Positions 16,957 through 26,184 of a stretch of 64,000 nt of DNA are shown here, one piece after another (positions within the stretch are counted from its first letter, which is position 1; every line of letters starts with the position of its first letter). The position numbers were made by a program, and so were the translations under genes. Location of the stretch: assembly GCF_004634195.1 (NCBI RefSeq), contig NZ_SKBP01000001.1, positions 124,001 through 188,000 on the forward strand. The letters are read 5' to 3'. Origin of the DNA: Flavobacterium salilacus subsp. salilacus (GTDB lineage: Bacteria; Bacteroidota; Bacteroidia; Flavobacteriales; Flavobacteriaceae). The notes beneath the pieces were generated by a model. The model was not told the DNA's origin, ran no database searches, and saw only the letters and a program-made list of their open reading frames with translations.

Positions 16957-17966
16957 TATACTTCAAATGTTGAATCTACGTGTTCCTTAATTAGTTCTCT
17001 CAGGCTCTCAACAGTTTCCCATTCATCATTATCTCCTGAGTTGTAAGCAAAGCCTTGTTCAACAAGTTTTGCATTGAAAGTGTTGATAAAATCATCGAGC
17101 TTCCATTTATGTGTAGCGGGAAGTATGGTATAATATTTACCAAGATCATAAGTATAAAAAGAATCTGAAGGTGTAATCATTTCTTCATGTACTTTTTCAC
17201 CCGGTCTTATACCCACAACAACTTGTTCACATGAAGGTCCTATTGCTGTCGCAACATCAGTTATCCTGTAAGATGGTATTTTTGGTACAAAAATTTCACC
17301 TCCCCATGCATGTTCAAGGGCGTGCATAACCATATCTACACCTCCCTGTAAGGAAATATTAAATCTTGTCATGTTAAGATCGGTTATTGGCAATATTCCT
17401 TCTTTTTTCTTTTTTATAAAGAATGGTATTACAGATCCGTTAGACCCCATAACATTACCATATCGTACTACCGAGAAACGAATAGGGTTATTTCCCCTTA
17501 TGTTGTTTGCAGCCACAAATAATTTATCTGATGTAAGCTTTGTAGCTCCATATAGATTGATAGGCGCGCATGCTTTATCAGTAGATAAAGCTACAACTCT
17601 TTCTACTCTTGTTTCTAAACAAGCATCTACAACATTTTGTGCGCCATTAATGTTTGTTTTAATACATTCGTCAGGATTATATTCAGCAATAGGCACATGC
17701 TTCATAGCGGCAGCGTGTATTACATAATCAATACCTTGCATTGCTCTTGTCAATCTGTCTTTATCTCTTACGTCTCCGATAAAGAATCGTAATTGGGGAT
17801 ATTGATTGGCAGGATACTCCATCGCCATCTGAAACTGTTTCTGCTCATCGCGTGAGAAAATAACAAGGCGTTTTACATCGGGATACTTGGAAAGTATGTG
17901 CTGGGTAAGAGCTTTACCCAAAGAACCGGTACCTCCTGTAATTAAAATTGATTTATTAGTCAGCAT
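16956..17966 (-). CDS. pseB: UDP-GlcNAc 4,6-dehydratase (inverting)
   Basis: This 336-residue enzyme performs the first Pse step: UDP-GlcNAc to the 4-keto-6-deoxy L-arabino sugar. Features are ILITGGTGSLGKAL (NADP site), VIHAAAMKHVPIAEYNP near residue 85, ALSTDKACAPINLYGATKL near 128 with the Lys and Tyr of the active site, and RYGNVMGSNGSVIPFF near 170. PGEKVHEEMI near 255 is also typical of PseB. It is the first gene of the pse block; the 173 bp upstream of it hold no gene and no good Bacteroidetes -7 element, so it may be transcribed from the distal capsule promoter near 22.2 kb or from a weak local one. Confidence 0.93.
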   Translation of the reverse strand: MLTNKSILITGGTGSLGKALTQHILSKYPDVKRLVIFSRDEQKQFQMAMEYPANQYPQLRFFIGDVRDKDRLTRAMQGIDYVIHAAAMKHVPIAEYNPDECIKTNINGAQNVVDACLETRVERVVALSTDKACAPINLYGATKLTSDKLFVAANNIRGNNPIRFSVVRYGNVMGSNGSVIPFFIKKKKEGILPITDLNMTRFNISLQGGVDMVMHALEHAWGGEIFVPKIPSYRITDVATAIGPSCEQVVVGIRPGEKVHEEMITPSDSFYTYDLGKYYTILPATHKWKLDDFINTFNAKLVEQGFAYNSGDNDEWETVESLRELIKEHVDSTFEV

Positions 17967-18139
17967 AATCTACATTAATTAATTTATAAATACTCTTTGC
18001 TTTTTATTGTAACTATAAAGCTTAAAACTATCAAATTATAAACAAAATAGCTGTTTACATTTTAATTCTATTTTTTATTCACCTATATAAAACCCTATAT
18101 ATACTATTACTATATAAGTCATTTCTATAATTATGACTT

Positions 18140-19150
18140 TTATATATTATAGTATGCTCTATACCAATTTACAAATTCCTTAACCCCTACATCTATACCT
18201 GTAGAAGGCTTATAATTAAAGGTTTTTTCAAGACCACTGGTATCTGCCCATGTTTTTTCAACATCACCCGGCTGCATTGGCAAATAGTTTTTGGCTGCTG
18301 TTTTACCTGTAACTTTCTCTATTTCAGAAATAAAATCCATTAACTTAACAGGCTGGCTGTTGCCTATGTTGTATAACTCGTATAACGGTGCATTTGGGTC
18401 GTTTTCCTGAAGCAACGTTGCAATAACTCCTTCAACAATATCATCAATATAGGTAAAATCGCGCGATAAATTGCCTTTATTAAATACATTTATCGGTTTA
18501 TCGTTAAAAACAGCATCTGTAAACAGGAACATAGCCATATCAGGCCTGCCCCACGGACCATATACCGTAAAGAAACGAAGCCCTATGGTTTTTATACCGA
18601 ACAGATGGCTGTAGGTATGTGCCATAAGCTCATTACTTTTCTTGGTAGCTGCATAAAGACTCACCGGATTATCTACATTATCATCGGTAGAGAAAGGAAT
18701 CTTATCATTTAAACCGTAAACACTGGAGCTACTTGCATATACGATTTTTTTTACATTATAATTACGACAGGCTTCAAGAATATTTATAAAGCCTACTATG
18801 TTACTTTCAATATAGGCATGTGGATTTTCGATACTGTAACGCACTCCTGCCTGGGCTGCTAAGTTACATATACTATCAAATTGCTCTTTCTCAAAAAGTT
18901 TATTTATAGCCTCTCTGTCTTCCAGATTTAGCTTTATAAATTTAAATTTATCATTATGAATACTACCCGAAAGCAATACATTATATTCTACTTGTTCTAT
19001 ACCCAGTTGTTTTAGCCTTGCAAGTTTCAGGTTAACATCATAGTAGTCATTAATATTATCTAACCCAACTACAGTATGACCTAGTGATAATAGTTTTTCA
19101 GAAAGATGATACCCTATAAAACCCGCTGCACCGGTTACTAATATTTTCAT
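18140..19150 (-). CDS. UDP-glucuronate 4-epimerase-like NAD-dependent epimerase
   Basis: This 336-residue extended SDR has GAAGFIGYHL at the N terminus, LAAQAGVRYSIENPHAY near residue 98, SSSSVYG near 140, YAATKKSNELM near 168 and RFFTVYGPWGRPDMA near 195. The RFFTVYGPWGRPDMA segment and the AGVRYSIENP segment are typical of UDP-GlcA 4-epimerases (CapI/GAE), which interconvert UDP-GlcA and UDP-GalA. The gene directly follows the UDP-glucose dehydrogenase in the operon (97 bp apart), which would provide its substrate. It is a soluble enzyme using tightly bound NAD. A UDP-GlcNAc epimerase role is less likely. Confidence 0.85.
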   Translation of the reverse strand: MKILVTGAAGFIGYHLSEKLLSLGHTVVGLDNINDYYDVNLKLARLKQLGIEQVEYNVLLSGSIHNDKFKFIKLNLEDREAINKLFEKEQFDSICNLAAQAGVRYSIENPHAYIESNIVGFINILEACRNYNVKKIVYASSSSVYGLNDKIPFSTDDNVDNPVSLYAATKKSNELMAHTYSHLFGIKTIGLRFFTVYGPWGRPDMAMFLFTDAVFNDKPINVFNKGNLSRDFTYIDDIVEGVIATLLQENDPNAPLYELYNIGNSQPVKLMDFISEIEKVTGKTAAKNYLPMQPGDVEKTWADTSGLEKTFNYKPSTGIDVGVKEFVNWYRAYYNI

Positions 19151-19247
19151 AATTATAATAATTAAACTATGTATGTTGTTCTTATTCTAAACTTCATATT
19201 TGTTTTTTTGATAAAAAATAAATATTTTTTATCAAATGTATCTTTGC

Positions 19248-20639
19248 CTACTTACCTATAGAACTAAAAACAAAACCTTTGCTTCTCATCTCTTCAACAT
19301 CAAGAACATTCCTGCCGTCAAAAACAAAGGCGGGTTTTTTCATGTTATGATATATTCTATCCCAATCATACTGTTTAAACTCATCCCACTCTGTTAAAAT
19401 GGCTATGGCATGAGCATCACGGCAGGCTTCATACGGATCTTCAAAAACAGTAACACCTTCTTTATTTTCCTCCGGTTTTCTTGTTGCCAAATAATCAAGA
19501 TCTCTAAATATGGTATGTTCTTCCACTTTAGGGTCATATACGGCAATATTAGCCTGCTCGAACAATAAATCGTCGGCAACATATATGGCTGCCGATTCAC
19601 GAGTATCATTAGTGTCTTTTTTGAATGCCCAGCCCAGAAAAGCTATTTTTTTACCTGAAACAGTATTGTAAAGCGTTTTTATAATATTTGCTGCAAAACG
19701 CCTTTTCTGGTGGTCGTTCATTATAATTACTTGTTCCCAGTAATCAGCAACTTCATTAAGACCATAAGACTTAGCAATATAAACCAAATTAAGTATATCT
19801 TTTTGGAAACAAGAGCCACCAAAACCTACAGATGCCTTTAAAAATTTAGACCCTATACGACTGTCCATGCCTATGGCGCGTGCCACCTCGCTTACATCTG
19901 CTCCTGTTTTTTCGCATAACTCAGACATTGCATTTATAGATGATACACGCTGTGCTAAGAATGCATTTGCAGTTAGTTTTGACAATTCGGATGACCATAC
20001 ATTGGTAGTAAGTATTCTCTCCTTAGGTATCCAGTTAGCATATACTTCTACAAGTGCTTCTATCGCTTCTTGACCTTTTGTATCGGTACCTCCACCTATC
20101 AAAACTCGGTCAGGGTTTAATAAATCATCAATAGCAGTACCCTCTGCTAAAAATTCAGGGTTAGACAGTATTTGAAACTCTACTCCATTTCCTGTATTAT
20201 CTAATATATTTTTAATCGCTTCGGCAGTTCTTACCGGTAAGGTCGATTTTTCTACTACAATTTTATTGTTTTTTGATACAGCGGCAATTTGCCTTGCACA
20301 AAGTTCTATATATTTAAGATCGGCAGCCATACCCTTACCCAAACCATAGGTTTTTGTAGGTGTATTTACAGATATAAATATCATTTCCGCTTCGTCTATA
20401 GCCTTTTCAACATCGGTAGAAAAGAAAAGATTTCTACCTCTTGCAGATAGTACAATCTTATCAAGTCCTGGCTCATATACAGGTAAATTTTCTGTATTTT
20501 CATCATTCCAGTCAGCTATACGCTGTGCATTAAGATCTACAATAGTAACTTTAATATCAGGACATTTATGAGCTATAACAGCCATTGTAGGTCCTCCTAC
20601 ATATCCTGCTCCAATGCAACAAATATTTTTTATCTTCAT
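19248..20639 (-). CDS. UDP-glucose 6-dehydrogenase, eukaryote-like long form
   Basis: This 463-residue dehydrogenase oxidises UDP-glucose twice with NAD+ to UDP-glucuronate. It begins with [18 protein letters not shown], the form typical of the longer animal/plant-like UGDH branch also found in Bacteroidetes. [12 protein letters not shown] near residue 130, [24 protein letters not shown] near 160 and [10 protein letters not shown] near 270 with the catalytic Cys follow. [14 protein letters not shown] near 342 starts the C-terminal UDP-binding domain. It lies 31 bp after the UDP-HexNAc dehydrogenase gene and feeds the neighbouring epimerase. Confidence 0.92.
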   Translation of the reverse strand: MKIKNICCIGAGYVGGPTMAVIAHKCPDIKVTIVDLNAQRIADWNDENTENLPVYEPGLDKIVLSARGRNLFFSTDVEKAIDEAEMIFISVNTPTKTYGLGKGMAADLKYIELCARQIAAVSKNNKIVVEKSTLPVRTAEAIKNILDNTGNGVEFQILSNPEFLAEGTAIDDLLNPDRVLIGGGTDTKGQEAIEALVEVYANWIPKERILTTNVWSSELSKLTANAFLAQRVSSINAMSELCEKTGADVSEVARAIGMDSRIGSKFLKASVGFGGSCFQKDILNLVYIAKSYGLNEVADYWEQVIIMNDHQKRRFAANIIKTLYNTVSGKKIAFLGWAFKKDTNDTRESAAIYVADDLLFEQANIAVYDPKVEEHTIFRDLDYLATRKPEENKEGVTVFEDPYEACRDAHAIAILTEWDEFKQYDWDRIYHNMKKPAFVFDGRNVLDVEEMRSKGFVFSSIGK

Positions 20640-20670
20640 TTTTTTATATATTTATTTAAACGCTATTGTA

Positions 20671-21942
20671 TTATAACCTGTAATCTGCGACAGTTCCTAA
20701 AATACCTTTAACATCATATACTACACTATTTTCTTTTTTTACAACACTAAGATCCATTGCTGCAAACTCTTTATGTGATACACCAAGCACTATTACATCA
20801 AACTTATCACTTGGCATTGTGTTTACTATTGTTAAACCGTACTCATTTTCAACTTCAGAACTATTTGCCCAAGGATCAAATATAGTAACAGTAATACCAT
20901 AATCTTTAAGAGCTTTAATGACATCTGCAATTTTGGTATTACGAACGTCAGGGCAGTTTTCTTTAAATGTTATACCTAACATTAAAAGGCTCGAGCCGTT
21001 TACTATAACTCCTTTTTTAATCATTTGCTTTACAACCTGAGAGGCAACATATTCACTCATACTGTCATTCAATCTTCTGCCTGCAAGAATTATTTCCGGA
21101 TGATAGCCTATTTCCTGAGCTTTATGCGCAAGGTAGTACGGATCTACACCTATACAGTGACCTCCTACTAATCCCGGTTTAAAAGGAAGAAAATTCCACT
21201 TAGTACCCGCGGCTTCAAGAACAGCATGAGTATCGATACCCATACAATTGAATATTTTAGCTAACTCGTTTACAAAAGCAATATTAATATCCCGCTGTGA
21301 GTTTTCAATTACTTTAGCTGCTTCAGCAACTTTAATAGTAGGAGCTAGGTGTGTACCTGCTGCAATTACCGATTTATACAAATCATTTACCTTCTCTCCT
21401 ATTTCGGTAGTAGACCCTGAAGTAACTTTAAGTATTTTTTCTACAGTATGCTCTTTATCACCTGGATTTACCCTTTCAGGAGAGTACCCTGCAAAGAAAT
21501 CTTCATTAAATTTAAGACCGCTGACTTGCTCCAGTACAGGAATACACTCTTCTTCGGTAGCTCCTGGATATACTGTAGATTCATAAATAACAATATCTCC
21601 TTTTTTAAGGACTTTACCTACTGTCTCGCTCGACTTATACAAATGAGTAAGATCAGGTTTGTTATTTTTATCTACAGGAGTAGGAACAGTAACTATGTAA
21701 TAGCTGCAATCTTTTATGTCATCCAAATTTGTAGTGCAATACAAGCCTATTTCTTGAGAAGGAGTATCAACTAATACTGATTTTAAAAGATCGTTCTCCA
21801 CTTCAAGTGTGCTATCTACACCAGAGTTTAATTCGTCAACCCTGTGTTGATTAATATCAAATCCTACTACAGGATATTTTGTTGCAAACAACCTTGCTAA
21901 TGGCAACCCTACATATCCTAATCCTATTACAGCTACACTCAT
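20671..21942 (-). CDS. UDP-N-acetylhexosamine 6-dehydrogenase (TviB/WbpO-like)
   Basis: This 423-residue enzyme of the UDP-Glc/GDP-Man dehydrogenase family begins [18 protein letters not shown]. It has [15 protein letters not shown] near residue 120, [11 protein letters not shown] near 150 and [18 protein letters not shown] near 255 with the catalytic Cys. [12 protein letters not shown] is typical of the TviB/WbpO/WbpA group that makes UDP-GlcNAcA or UDP-GalNAcA rather than UDP-GlcA. TviB/WbpO enzymes are usually paired with a TviC/WbpP epimerase. Here the pairing partner is only a broken remnant directly upstream (21976-22158). It is the first intact gene of the capsule operon. Confidence 0.88.
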   Translation of the reverse strand: MSVAVIGLGYVGLPLARLFATKYPVVGFDINQHRVDELNSGVDSTLEVENDLLKSVLVDTPSQEIGLYCTTNLDDIKDCSYYIVTVPTPVDKNNKPDLTHLYKSSETVGKVLKKGDIVIYESTVYPGATEEECIPVLEQVSGLKFNEDFFAGYSPERVNPGDKEHTVEKILKVTSGSTTEIGEKVNDLYKSVIAAGTHLAPTIKVAEAAKVIENSQRDINIAFVNELAKIFNCMGIDTHAVLEAAGTKWNFLPFKPGLVGGHCIGVDPYYLAHKAQEIGYHPEIILAGRRLNDSMSEYVASQVVKQMIKKGVIVNGSSLLMLGITFKENCPDVRNTKIADVIKALKDYGITVTIFDPWANSSEVENEYGLTIVNTMPSDKFDVIVLGVSHKEFAAMDLSVVKKENSVVYDVKGILGTVADYRL

Positions 21943-21975
21943 TAATCAACTACAATTCAATCAATTAAAAATTAA

Positions 21976-22158
21976 TTACTTTATTCTTTCCCTAACATCA
22001 TCCCACAACCTGTTCAACACTTTATAATTTTTTTCCTGTACCCGGTAGCAAAATTATCTAAGCAAACTACCTTATAATTTTTACTTAAAAAAATAATCAC
22101 ATAAGTTAGAACCTATAAATCCTGCTCCTCCGGTTATAAGGATTTTTTTATCCATCAT
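21976..22158 (-). pseudogene. Degraded 5' end of a WbpP/TviC-like sugar epimerase gene
   Basis: From the ATG ending at 22158 the sequence reads MMDKKILITGGAGFIGSNLC followed by DYFFK and a stop. Removing one T from the run of seven T in the coding strand restores the frame and gives DYFLSKNYKVVCLDNFATGY and then RKK. That continues exactly as UDP-GlcNAc 4-epimerases of the WbpP/TviC type do (NAD-binding GGAGFIGS, then LDNFATG). A second frame change in an A7 run leads to NYKVLNRLWDDVRERIK and a stop at 21976, with no similarity that I recognise. About 45 codons of a gene normally about 330 long remain, so this is a truncated, frameshifted relic. No other gene lies between here and recR. Confidence 0.8.
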
Positions 22159-22182
22159 TAGTGTTAAAATTTACATTTACCA

Positions 22183-22203
22183 CAAATTTAAGCCACAAAT
22201 ATA
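22183..22203 (-). promoter_or_regulatory. Two candidate Bacteroidetes -7 elements upstream of the capsule locus
   Basis: On the minus strand TATATTTG (22196-22203) and TAAATTTG (22183-22190) both fit TAnnTTTG. They lie 25-45 bp upstream of the pseudogene ATG and are the only good -7 boxes in the 380-bp gap before the capsule genes. No TTG at the ideal 19-23 bp spacing is seen. The rest of the gap (22204-22325) is plain AT-rich DNA without a gene that I can support. Confidence 0.4.
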
Positions 22204-22325
22204 TGTACTTATATTTTAACATAATATTATTTATATGAATAATATCAGTCATTTTAAACTATTACAAATAACATTTATTTCACAAGTATTTAACAAGAAA
22301 AAATATATTAATTTTTTAAGTCTTT

Positions 22326-22946
22326 CTAATTATTCCTGAACGAATTTTCATAAGGTACTCTTTGTATAATACTCCTGCCCAAAGTTACCTCATCGGCAAA
22401 TTCAAGTTCATCGCCTACGGCAATACCTCTTGCTATAGCAGAGGTTATAACATTATAATCCTTTATCTGTTTGTAAATATAAAAATTGGTAGTATCGCCC
22501 TCCATGGTAGAGCTTAATGCAAAAATAAGTTCTTTAACACCACCCTCTTTAACTTTATTTACTAATGAATTGATAGTAAGCTGGCTTGGTCCTACTCCGT
22601 CTATAGGGGATATTTTACCGCCCAGCACATGATATTGCCCTTTAAAAAGTCCTGTATTCTCTATAGCCATTACATCCCTTACATCCTCAACCACGCAAAT
22701 AATGGACTTGTCGCGTAGCGGGTTAGCACACAACTCGCAAACATCATTATCGGATATGTTGTGGCATTGATTGCAAAACTTAATTTCCTCCCTCATTTTT
22801 TTCAGGGCTTCAGCCAAGTGCTGCGATTGTTCAGGGGGCTGTTTCAGCAGGTGCAAAGCAAGCCTTAGCGCGGTGCGCTTGCCTATACCGGGTAGTTGTG
22901 ATATTTCGGCTACCGCTTTTTCCAGTAATTTTGAAGACATTTCCAT
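22326..22946 (-). CDS. recR: Recombination protein RecR
   Basis: This protein of 206 residues (204 if translation starts at the third codon) works with RecO/RecF in loading RecA at gapped DNA. The helix-hairpin-helix segment [17 protein letters not shown] is near residue 18. The zinc finger [16 protein letters not shown] is at about 58-73. The TOPRIM domain begins [14 protein letters not shown] near 83, with [15 protein letters not shown] near 106 and the Walker-like [15 protein letters not shown] near 143. A -7 element ends only 8 bp upstream of the first ATG, which suggests that the second ATG (ending 22940) or a very short leader is used. It stands alone, divergent from the symporter gene. 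Confidence 0.95.
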   Translation of the reverse strand: MEMSSKLLEKAVAEISQLPGIGKRTALRLALHLLKQPPEQSQHLAEALKKMREEIKFCNQCHNISDNDVCELCANPLRDKSIICVVEDVRDVMAIENTGLFKGQYHVLGGKISPIDGVGPSQLTINSLVNKVKEGGVKELIFALSSTMEGDTTNFYIYKQIKDYNVITSAIARGIAVGDELEFADEVTLGRSIIQRVPYENSFRNN

Positions 22947-22953
22947 AATACGG

Positions 22954-22961
22954 CAAAGGTA
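22954..22961 (-). promoter_or_regulatory. recR promoter -7 element
   Basis: TACCTTTG on the minus strand fits the Bacteroidetes TAnnTTTG -7 element and sits just upstream of recR. No clear TTG -33 box is present at the expected spacing. The extreme closeness to the ATG at 22946 implies a nearly leaderless transcript. Confidence 0.45.
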
Positions 22962-23058
22962 GTAAAGTGCGGGCAGTAACCCATTTTAAGCATCCAAAAT
23001 AATACAAGTATAGTTTTTTGCAAAAATTTTTAGTTGCTTTGTGTTCAAACTATCCTCT

Positions 23059-24573
23059 ATGACACCGGAAACTATACTTGCTATTATTATTGCTTATTTT
23101 GGATTACTGATTATAATATCAAGACTGGTTAGCGGTAAGGATGGCGGAAACGATGCTTTTTTTAAAGCTAATAAAAACTCGAAATGGTATTTGGTAGCTT
23201 TTGGTATGATTGGTACTGCGCTATCAGGCGTTACCTTTATATCTGTACCCGGCGAGGTAGGTTCGCCCAACGGCGAGCAGTTTAAATACTTCCAGTTTGT
23301 ACTGGGCAATGCCATAGGCTTTATTATTATTGCCAAAGTACTCTTACCCTTATATTACAGGCTTAACCTCACCTCTATATATACGTATATTGAGGAAAGG
23401 CTTGGTTTTTACAGTTACAAAACCGCCGCCATGATATTCCTGATAAGCCGTACCATAGGCTCAGCATTCAGGTTATATCTGGTAGTTATAGTACTGCAAC
23501 GCTATGTTTTTGATGCTTTTAAAGTTCCTTTTTGGGCAACGGTGCTTATATCGTTACTGCTCATTTTTGCATATACTTATAAAGGCGGACTAAAAACCAT
23601 TATTATTACGGATACTTTACAAACGTTCTTTTTAGTGTCATCAGTACTGTTTACCATCTATTTTATTTGCGAAAGCCTTAATCTCAATTTTGCGGAAGCT
23701 TTTGAAACGGTGAAAGAAAGTAACTATTCTAAAATATTTTTCTTTGATGATTTTATAGGAAGCCGTTATCACTTTATTAAACAAATACTAGGCGGTATTT
23801 TTGTAACCATTGCTATGGTGGGGCTTGACCAGGACTTGATGCAGAAAAACCTGAGCTGTAAAAACATTGGCGAAGCTCAAAAAAATATGTTCTCCTTTAC
23901 AGGGATATTTGTAATCATCAACCTGTTCTTTTTAGGGGTAGGCGCACTCCTTTATATATATGCCGATAAATATGGTATTGCTGTACCTACTGATAGTTTG
24001 GGCAACCCAAGAACCGATTTGTTATTTCCTGAAATAGCTTTTAATCATTTAACTATTGTTCCCGCTGTAATATTCCTATTGGGGCTAACTGCTGCTACCT
24101 TTGCCACCACCGACTCGGCACTAACGGCACTTACCACTTCTTTTTGTGTCGATTTTTTGGGTATGGACAAAGCTGTAAATTCTGCCAAGCCCAATATAGT
24201 GCGCACACGACACTGGGTGCATATCTCATTTTCGTTACTTATGTTTTTGGTAATAATAGTATTTAATACCCTAAATGATGCATCGGTAGTAAGTATGATA
24301 TTCAGAATAGCATCTTATACCTATGGCCCGTTACTGGGGCTATATTCGTTTGGATTATTAATGAAGAGTAAAACCGTTCACGATAAGTTTGTACCCGTTA
24401 TTTGCATAGCGTCACCTCTGCTCACACTATTACTAAGTATGAACTCAACGGTTATATTTGGTAATTATGTTTTTGATAATGAGCTTATCATTGTAAACGG
24501 GCTTATAACTTTTATGCTATTGCTATTTGTGAGCAAAAAGCAACAACCACCTATAGTTAGTACTGATTTGTAG
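23059..24573 (+). CDS. Sodium:solute symporter (SSS family)
   Basis: This is a 504-residue membrane protein of the SSS/LeuT-fold family with about 13 hydrophobic helices. It couples inward sodium flow to uptake of an organic solute. Landmarks are GMIGTALSGVTFISVPGEVG near residue 50 and ISRTIGSAFRLYL near 135. GLTAATFATTDSALTALTTSF near 345 is the conserved TM8-TM9 region with the Ser/Thr residues that bind sodium. The ATG at 23059 is preferred to a GTG six codons upstream. The 3' end overlaps the convergent CoA-binding gene by 17 bp. The solute cannot be told from sequence; the gene is not linked to a catabolic operon. Confidence 0.88.
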   Translation: MTPETILAIIIAYFGLLIIISRLVSGKDGGNDAFFKANKNSKWYLVAFGMIGTALSGVTFISVPGEVGSPNGEQFKYFQFVLGNAIGFIIIAKVLLPLYYRLNLTSIYTYIEERLGFYSYKTAAMIFLISRTIGSAFRLYLVVIVLQRYVFDAFKVPFWATVLISLLLIFAYTYKGGLKTIIITDTLQTFFLVSSVLFTIYFICESLNLNFAEAFETVKESNYSKIFFFDDFIGSRYHFIKQILGGIFVTIAMVGLDQDLMQKNLSCKNIGEAQKNMFSFTGIFVIINLFFLGVGALLYIYADKYGIAVPTDSLGNPRTDLLFPEIAFNHLTIVPAVIFLLGLTAATFATTDSALTALTTSFCVDFLGMDKAVNSAKPNIVRTRHWVHISFSLLMFLVIIVFNTLNDASVVSMIFRIASYTYGPLLGLYSFGLLMKSKTVHDKFVPVICIASPLLTLLLSMNSTVIFGNYVFDNELIIVNGLITFMLLLFVSKKQQPPIVSTDL

Positions 24574-24925
24574 TAAGCATAACGAGTGTACAGCCAACAT
24601 CTACCGATATATTATGTTGCTCTAATAAGGAATAAAATTCAGGGTTTTCTGTACCGGGGTTAAAAACCACACGTTTGGGTTTCAAACTTATGATGTAGTC
24701 GTAATACTCTTTTTGATGAACAGGGTTTACATATAGGGTTACAGTATCTATATCTTGAAAGGGTAATTTTTCTTTCTCAATTTTAACGCCGTCAATAGTA
24801 CCATCCTGCTTACCAATAGCTACTACAGGATGATTATGTTGCAGCAGCATTTTTACGGCTCGGTTAGCATAACGTTCAGGGTTTACGGATGCGCCTATTA
24901 CCAGTGTTTTTTTAATTGTACTCAT
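24557..24925 (-). CDS. CoA-binding domain protein (YccU-like)
   Basis: This 122-residue single-domain Rossmann protein starts KKTLVIGASVNPERYANRAV, matching the CoA_binding (succinyl-CoA synthetase-type) fold. VTLYVNPVHQKEYYDYI near residue 65 and RVVFNPGTENPEF near 85 follow the family pattern. Small stand-alone members bind CoA or nucleotides, but their role is unknown. It has its own promoter candidate just upstream. Its last codons overlap those of the convergent symporter gene by 17 bp, so the two transcripts can form antisense pairs at their 3' ends. Confidence 0.85.
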   Translation of the reverse strand: MSTIKKTLVIGASVNPERYANRAVKMLLQHNHPVVAIGKQDGTIDGVKIEKEKLPFQDIDTVTLYVNPVHQKEYYDYIISLKPKRVVFNPGTENPEFYSLLEQHNISVDVGCTLVMLTTNQY

Positions 24926-24944
24926 AGTCTTTATTTTTGCATAC

Positions 24945-24979
24945 CAAATTTACTAAAAGCCATTGATACATCTTTTCAA
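24945..24979 (-). promoter_or_regulatory. Promoter of the CoA-binding protein gene
   Basis: On the minus strand TTG (24977-24979) is followed 24 bp later by TAAATTTG (24945-24952). This is close to the Bacteroidetes consensus of TTG, 19-23 bp, TAnnTTTG, and lies about 20 bp upstream of the ATG. Confidence 0.5.
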
Positions 24980-25009
24980 TTTAAGGCAATAATAACACTT
25001 TGGGAACTT

Positions 25010-26101
25010 CTATCTATAATCTGCGGGCAGCATATCGCCTGCTTTCAAATCTCCCATATAACCACCAAATTGCAATTCCGATATAGGAAAATACTGTCCG
25101 TTGGAATCTATATAAAAAGTACCTGTATTGTATTTAAAATACGATTGGTCTTTATCGTCATAAAGAATGTCAAACCGAAGGTTATCTCTCTTTTTTTGGG
25201 ATTCTTCCTGAATTTTCTGCATTTGCTCCTCACTTATACCTGACAGCCTGACATTTAAAGGCTTTATATTTTCAGATTTAAATTGCATTTCCACTTTTTT
25301 TAAGCCTAAAGTATCTGTTACTTTCAAATAGTTATGGGGGCTGGCGGGAGCTCCGTTTACATACAGTGCAAATTTTTGCTCTTTCCAGTCATTAGAAGCA
25401 ATAGTTTTCATAAGGTGTTGTGTAGAGCCATAATATGTTTTTCTTCTGTGTTTATCAACAGATGTGTTTTCAGAAACATCCGTAAAAGAAGTTGTTCCCA
25501 CAAAATACATTCCTTTTTGATATACCTCATCTAATGTTTTTCGCCTGTATTGAATTGTACATTCATCAAGATCAAACATTATATTATACTTTAAATATTG
25601 ATTTTTTATTTGTAAAGGTTTTAGGGATGAGGCATGTAGTGTAAATGTCTTACTGTCATAATATAACTCTATATCCTCTTCATTAATAATTTCACATGAT
25701 TTGCCTGCACGGGTTTTGCCCAAAAAGCTCTCCCGAAAAGCTTTAAGCATCTGCTTGCGGGTAAACGGTCCTTTACCATTTATTACTACCTCTTTTAGCT
25801 CAAGGGCATTTTGACGCATCAGTATTTTTACCGGTGCGGTGTACTGGTAAGGGTTGGTTACTTTAAAAGTACTGTAACCTATGTAACGCACTATAAGGTC
25901 GGTATTAAACTTTTGTTTGGTAATAATTTTAAAATAGCCCAAAGAGTCGGTACTGGCAGAGAGTGTAGTGCCATCTAAATAAACAAAGGCTCCCTGAAGC
26001 GGCAGGTTTTCTTCCTCATCATATACATACCCCGAAAGGGTTTGCGAATGCACCCCCGAAGCACAAAACAAAATACAAAGCACAAAGTAAACAAGTTTCA
26101 T
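25010..26101 (-). CDS. Exported protein with CarboxypepD_reg-like domain
   Basis: This 363-residue protein has a clear signal peptide (KLVYFVLCILFCASGVHSQ, cleavage near residue 19-20). A beta-sandwich carboxypeptidase-regulatory-like domain follows at about 20-105, with LSGYVYDEEENLPLQGAFVY as the usual start and VVINGKGPFTRKQM at its end. The rest, with many Tyr and charged residues, has no motif that I recognise. This architecture is common among Bacteroidetes proteins of the cell envelope with roles unknown. It is a single gene, about 85 bp downstream of the GldH-like gene, with a terminator hairpin between them. Confidence 0.75.
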   Translation of the reverse strand: MKLVYFVLCILFCASGVHSQTLSGYVYDEEENLPLQGAFVYLDGTTLSASTDSLGYFKIITKQKFNTDLIVRYIGYSTFKVTNPYQYTAPVKILMRQNALELKEVVINGKGPFTRKQMLKAFRESFLGKTRAGKSCEIINEEDIELYYDSKTFTLHASSLKPLQIKNQYLKYNIMFDLDECTIQYRRKTLDEVYQKGMYFVGTTSFTDVSENTSVDKHRRKTYYGSTQHLMKTIASNDWKEQKFALYVNGAPASPHNYLKVTDTLGLKKVEMQFKSENIKPLNVRLSGISEEQMQKIQEESQKKRDNLRFDILYDDKDQSYFKYNTGTFYIDSNGQYFPISELQFGGYMGDLKAGDMLPADYR

Positions 26102-26144
26102 AGCACTAATATAGATAATTAAGTAAATAGCTTAATAAAAAAAA

Positions 26145-26160
26145 GCAGCCCAAAGGCTGC
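26145..26160 (-). terminator. Rho-independent terminator of the GldH-like gene
   Basis: GCAGCC, loop CAAA, GGCTGC forms a 6-bp GC-rich stem. In the minus direction it is followed directly by eight T residues, as expected for an intrinsic terminator after the gene ending at 26185. Confidence 0.75.
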
Positions 26161-26184
26161 CTTATTATATAAACTAAAAACTAT

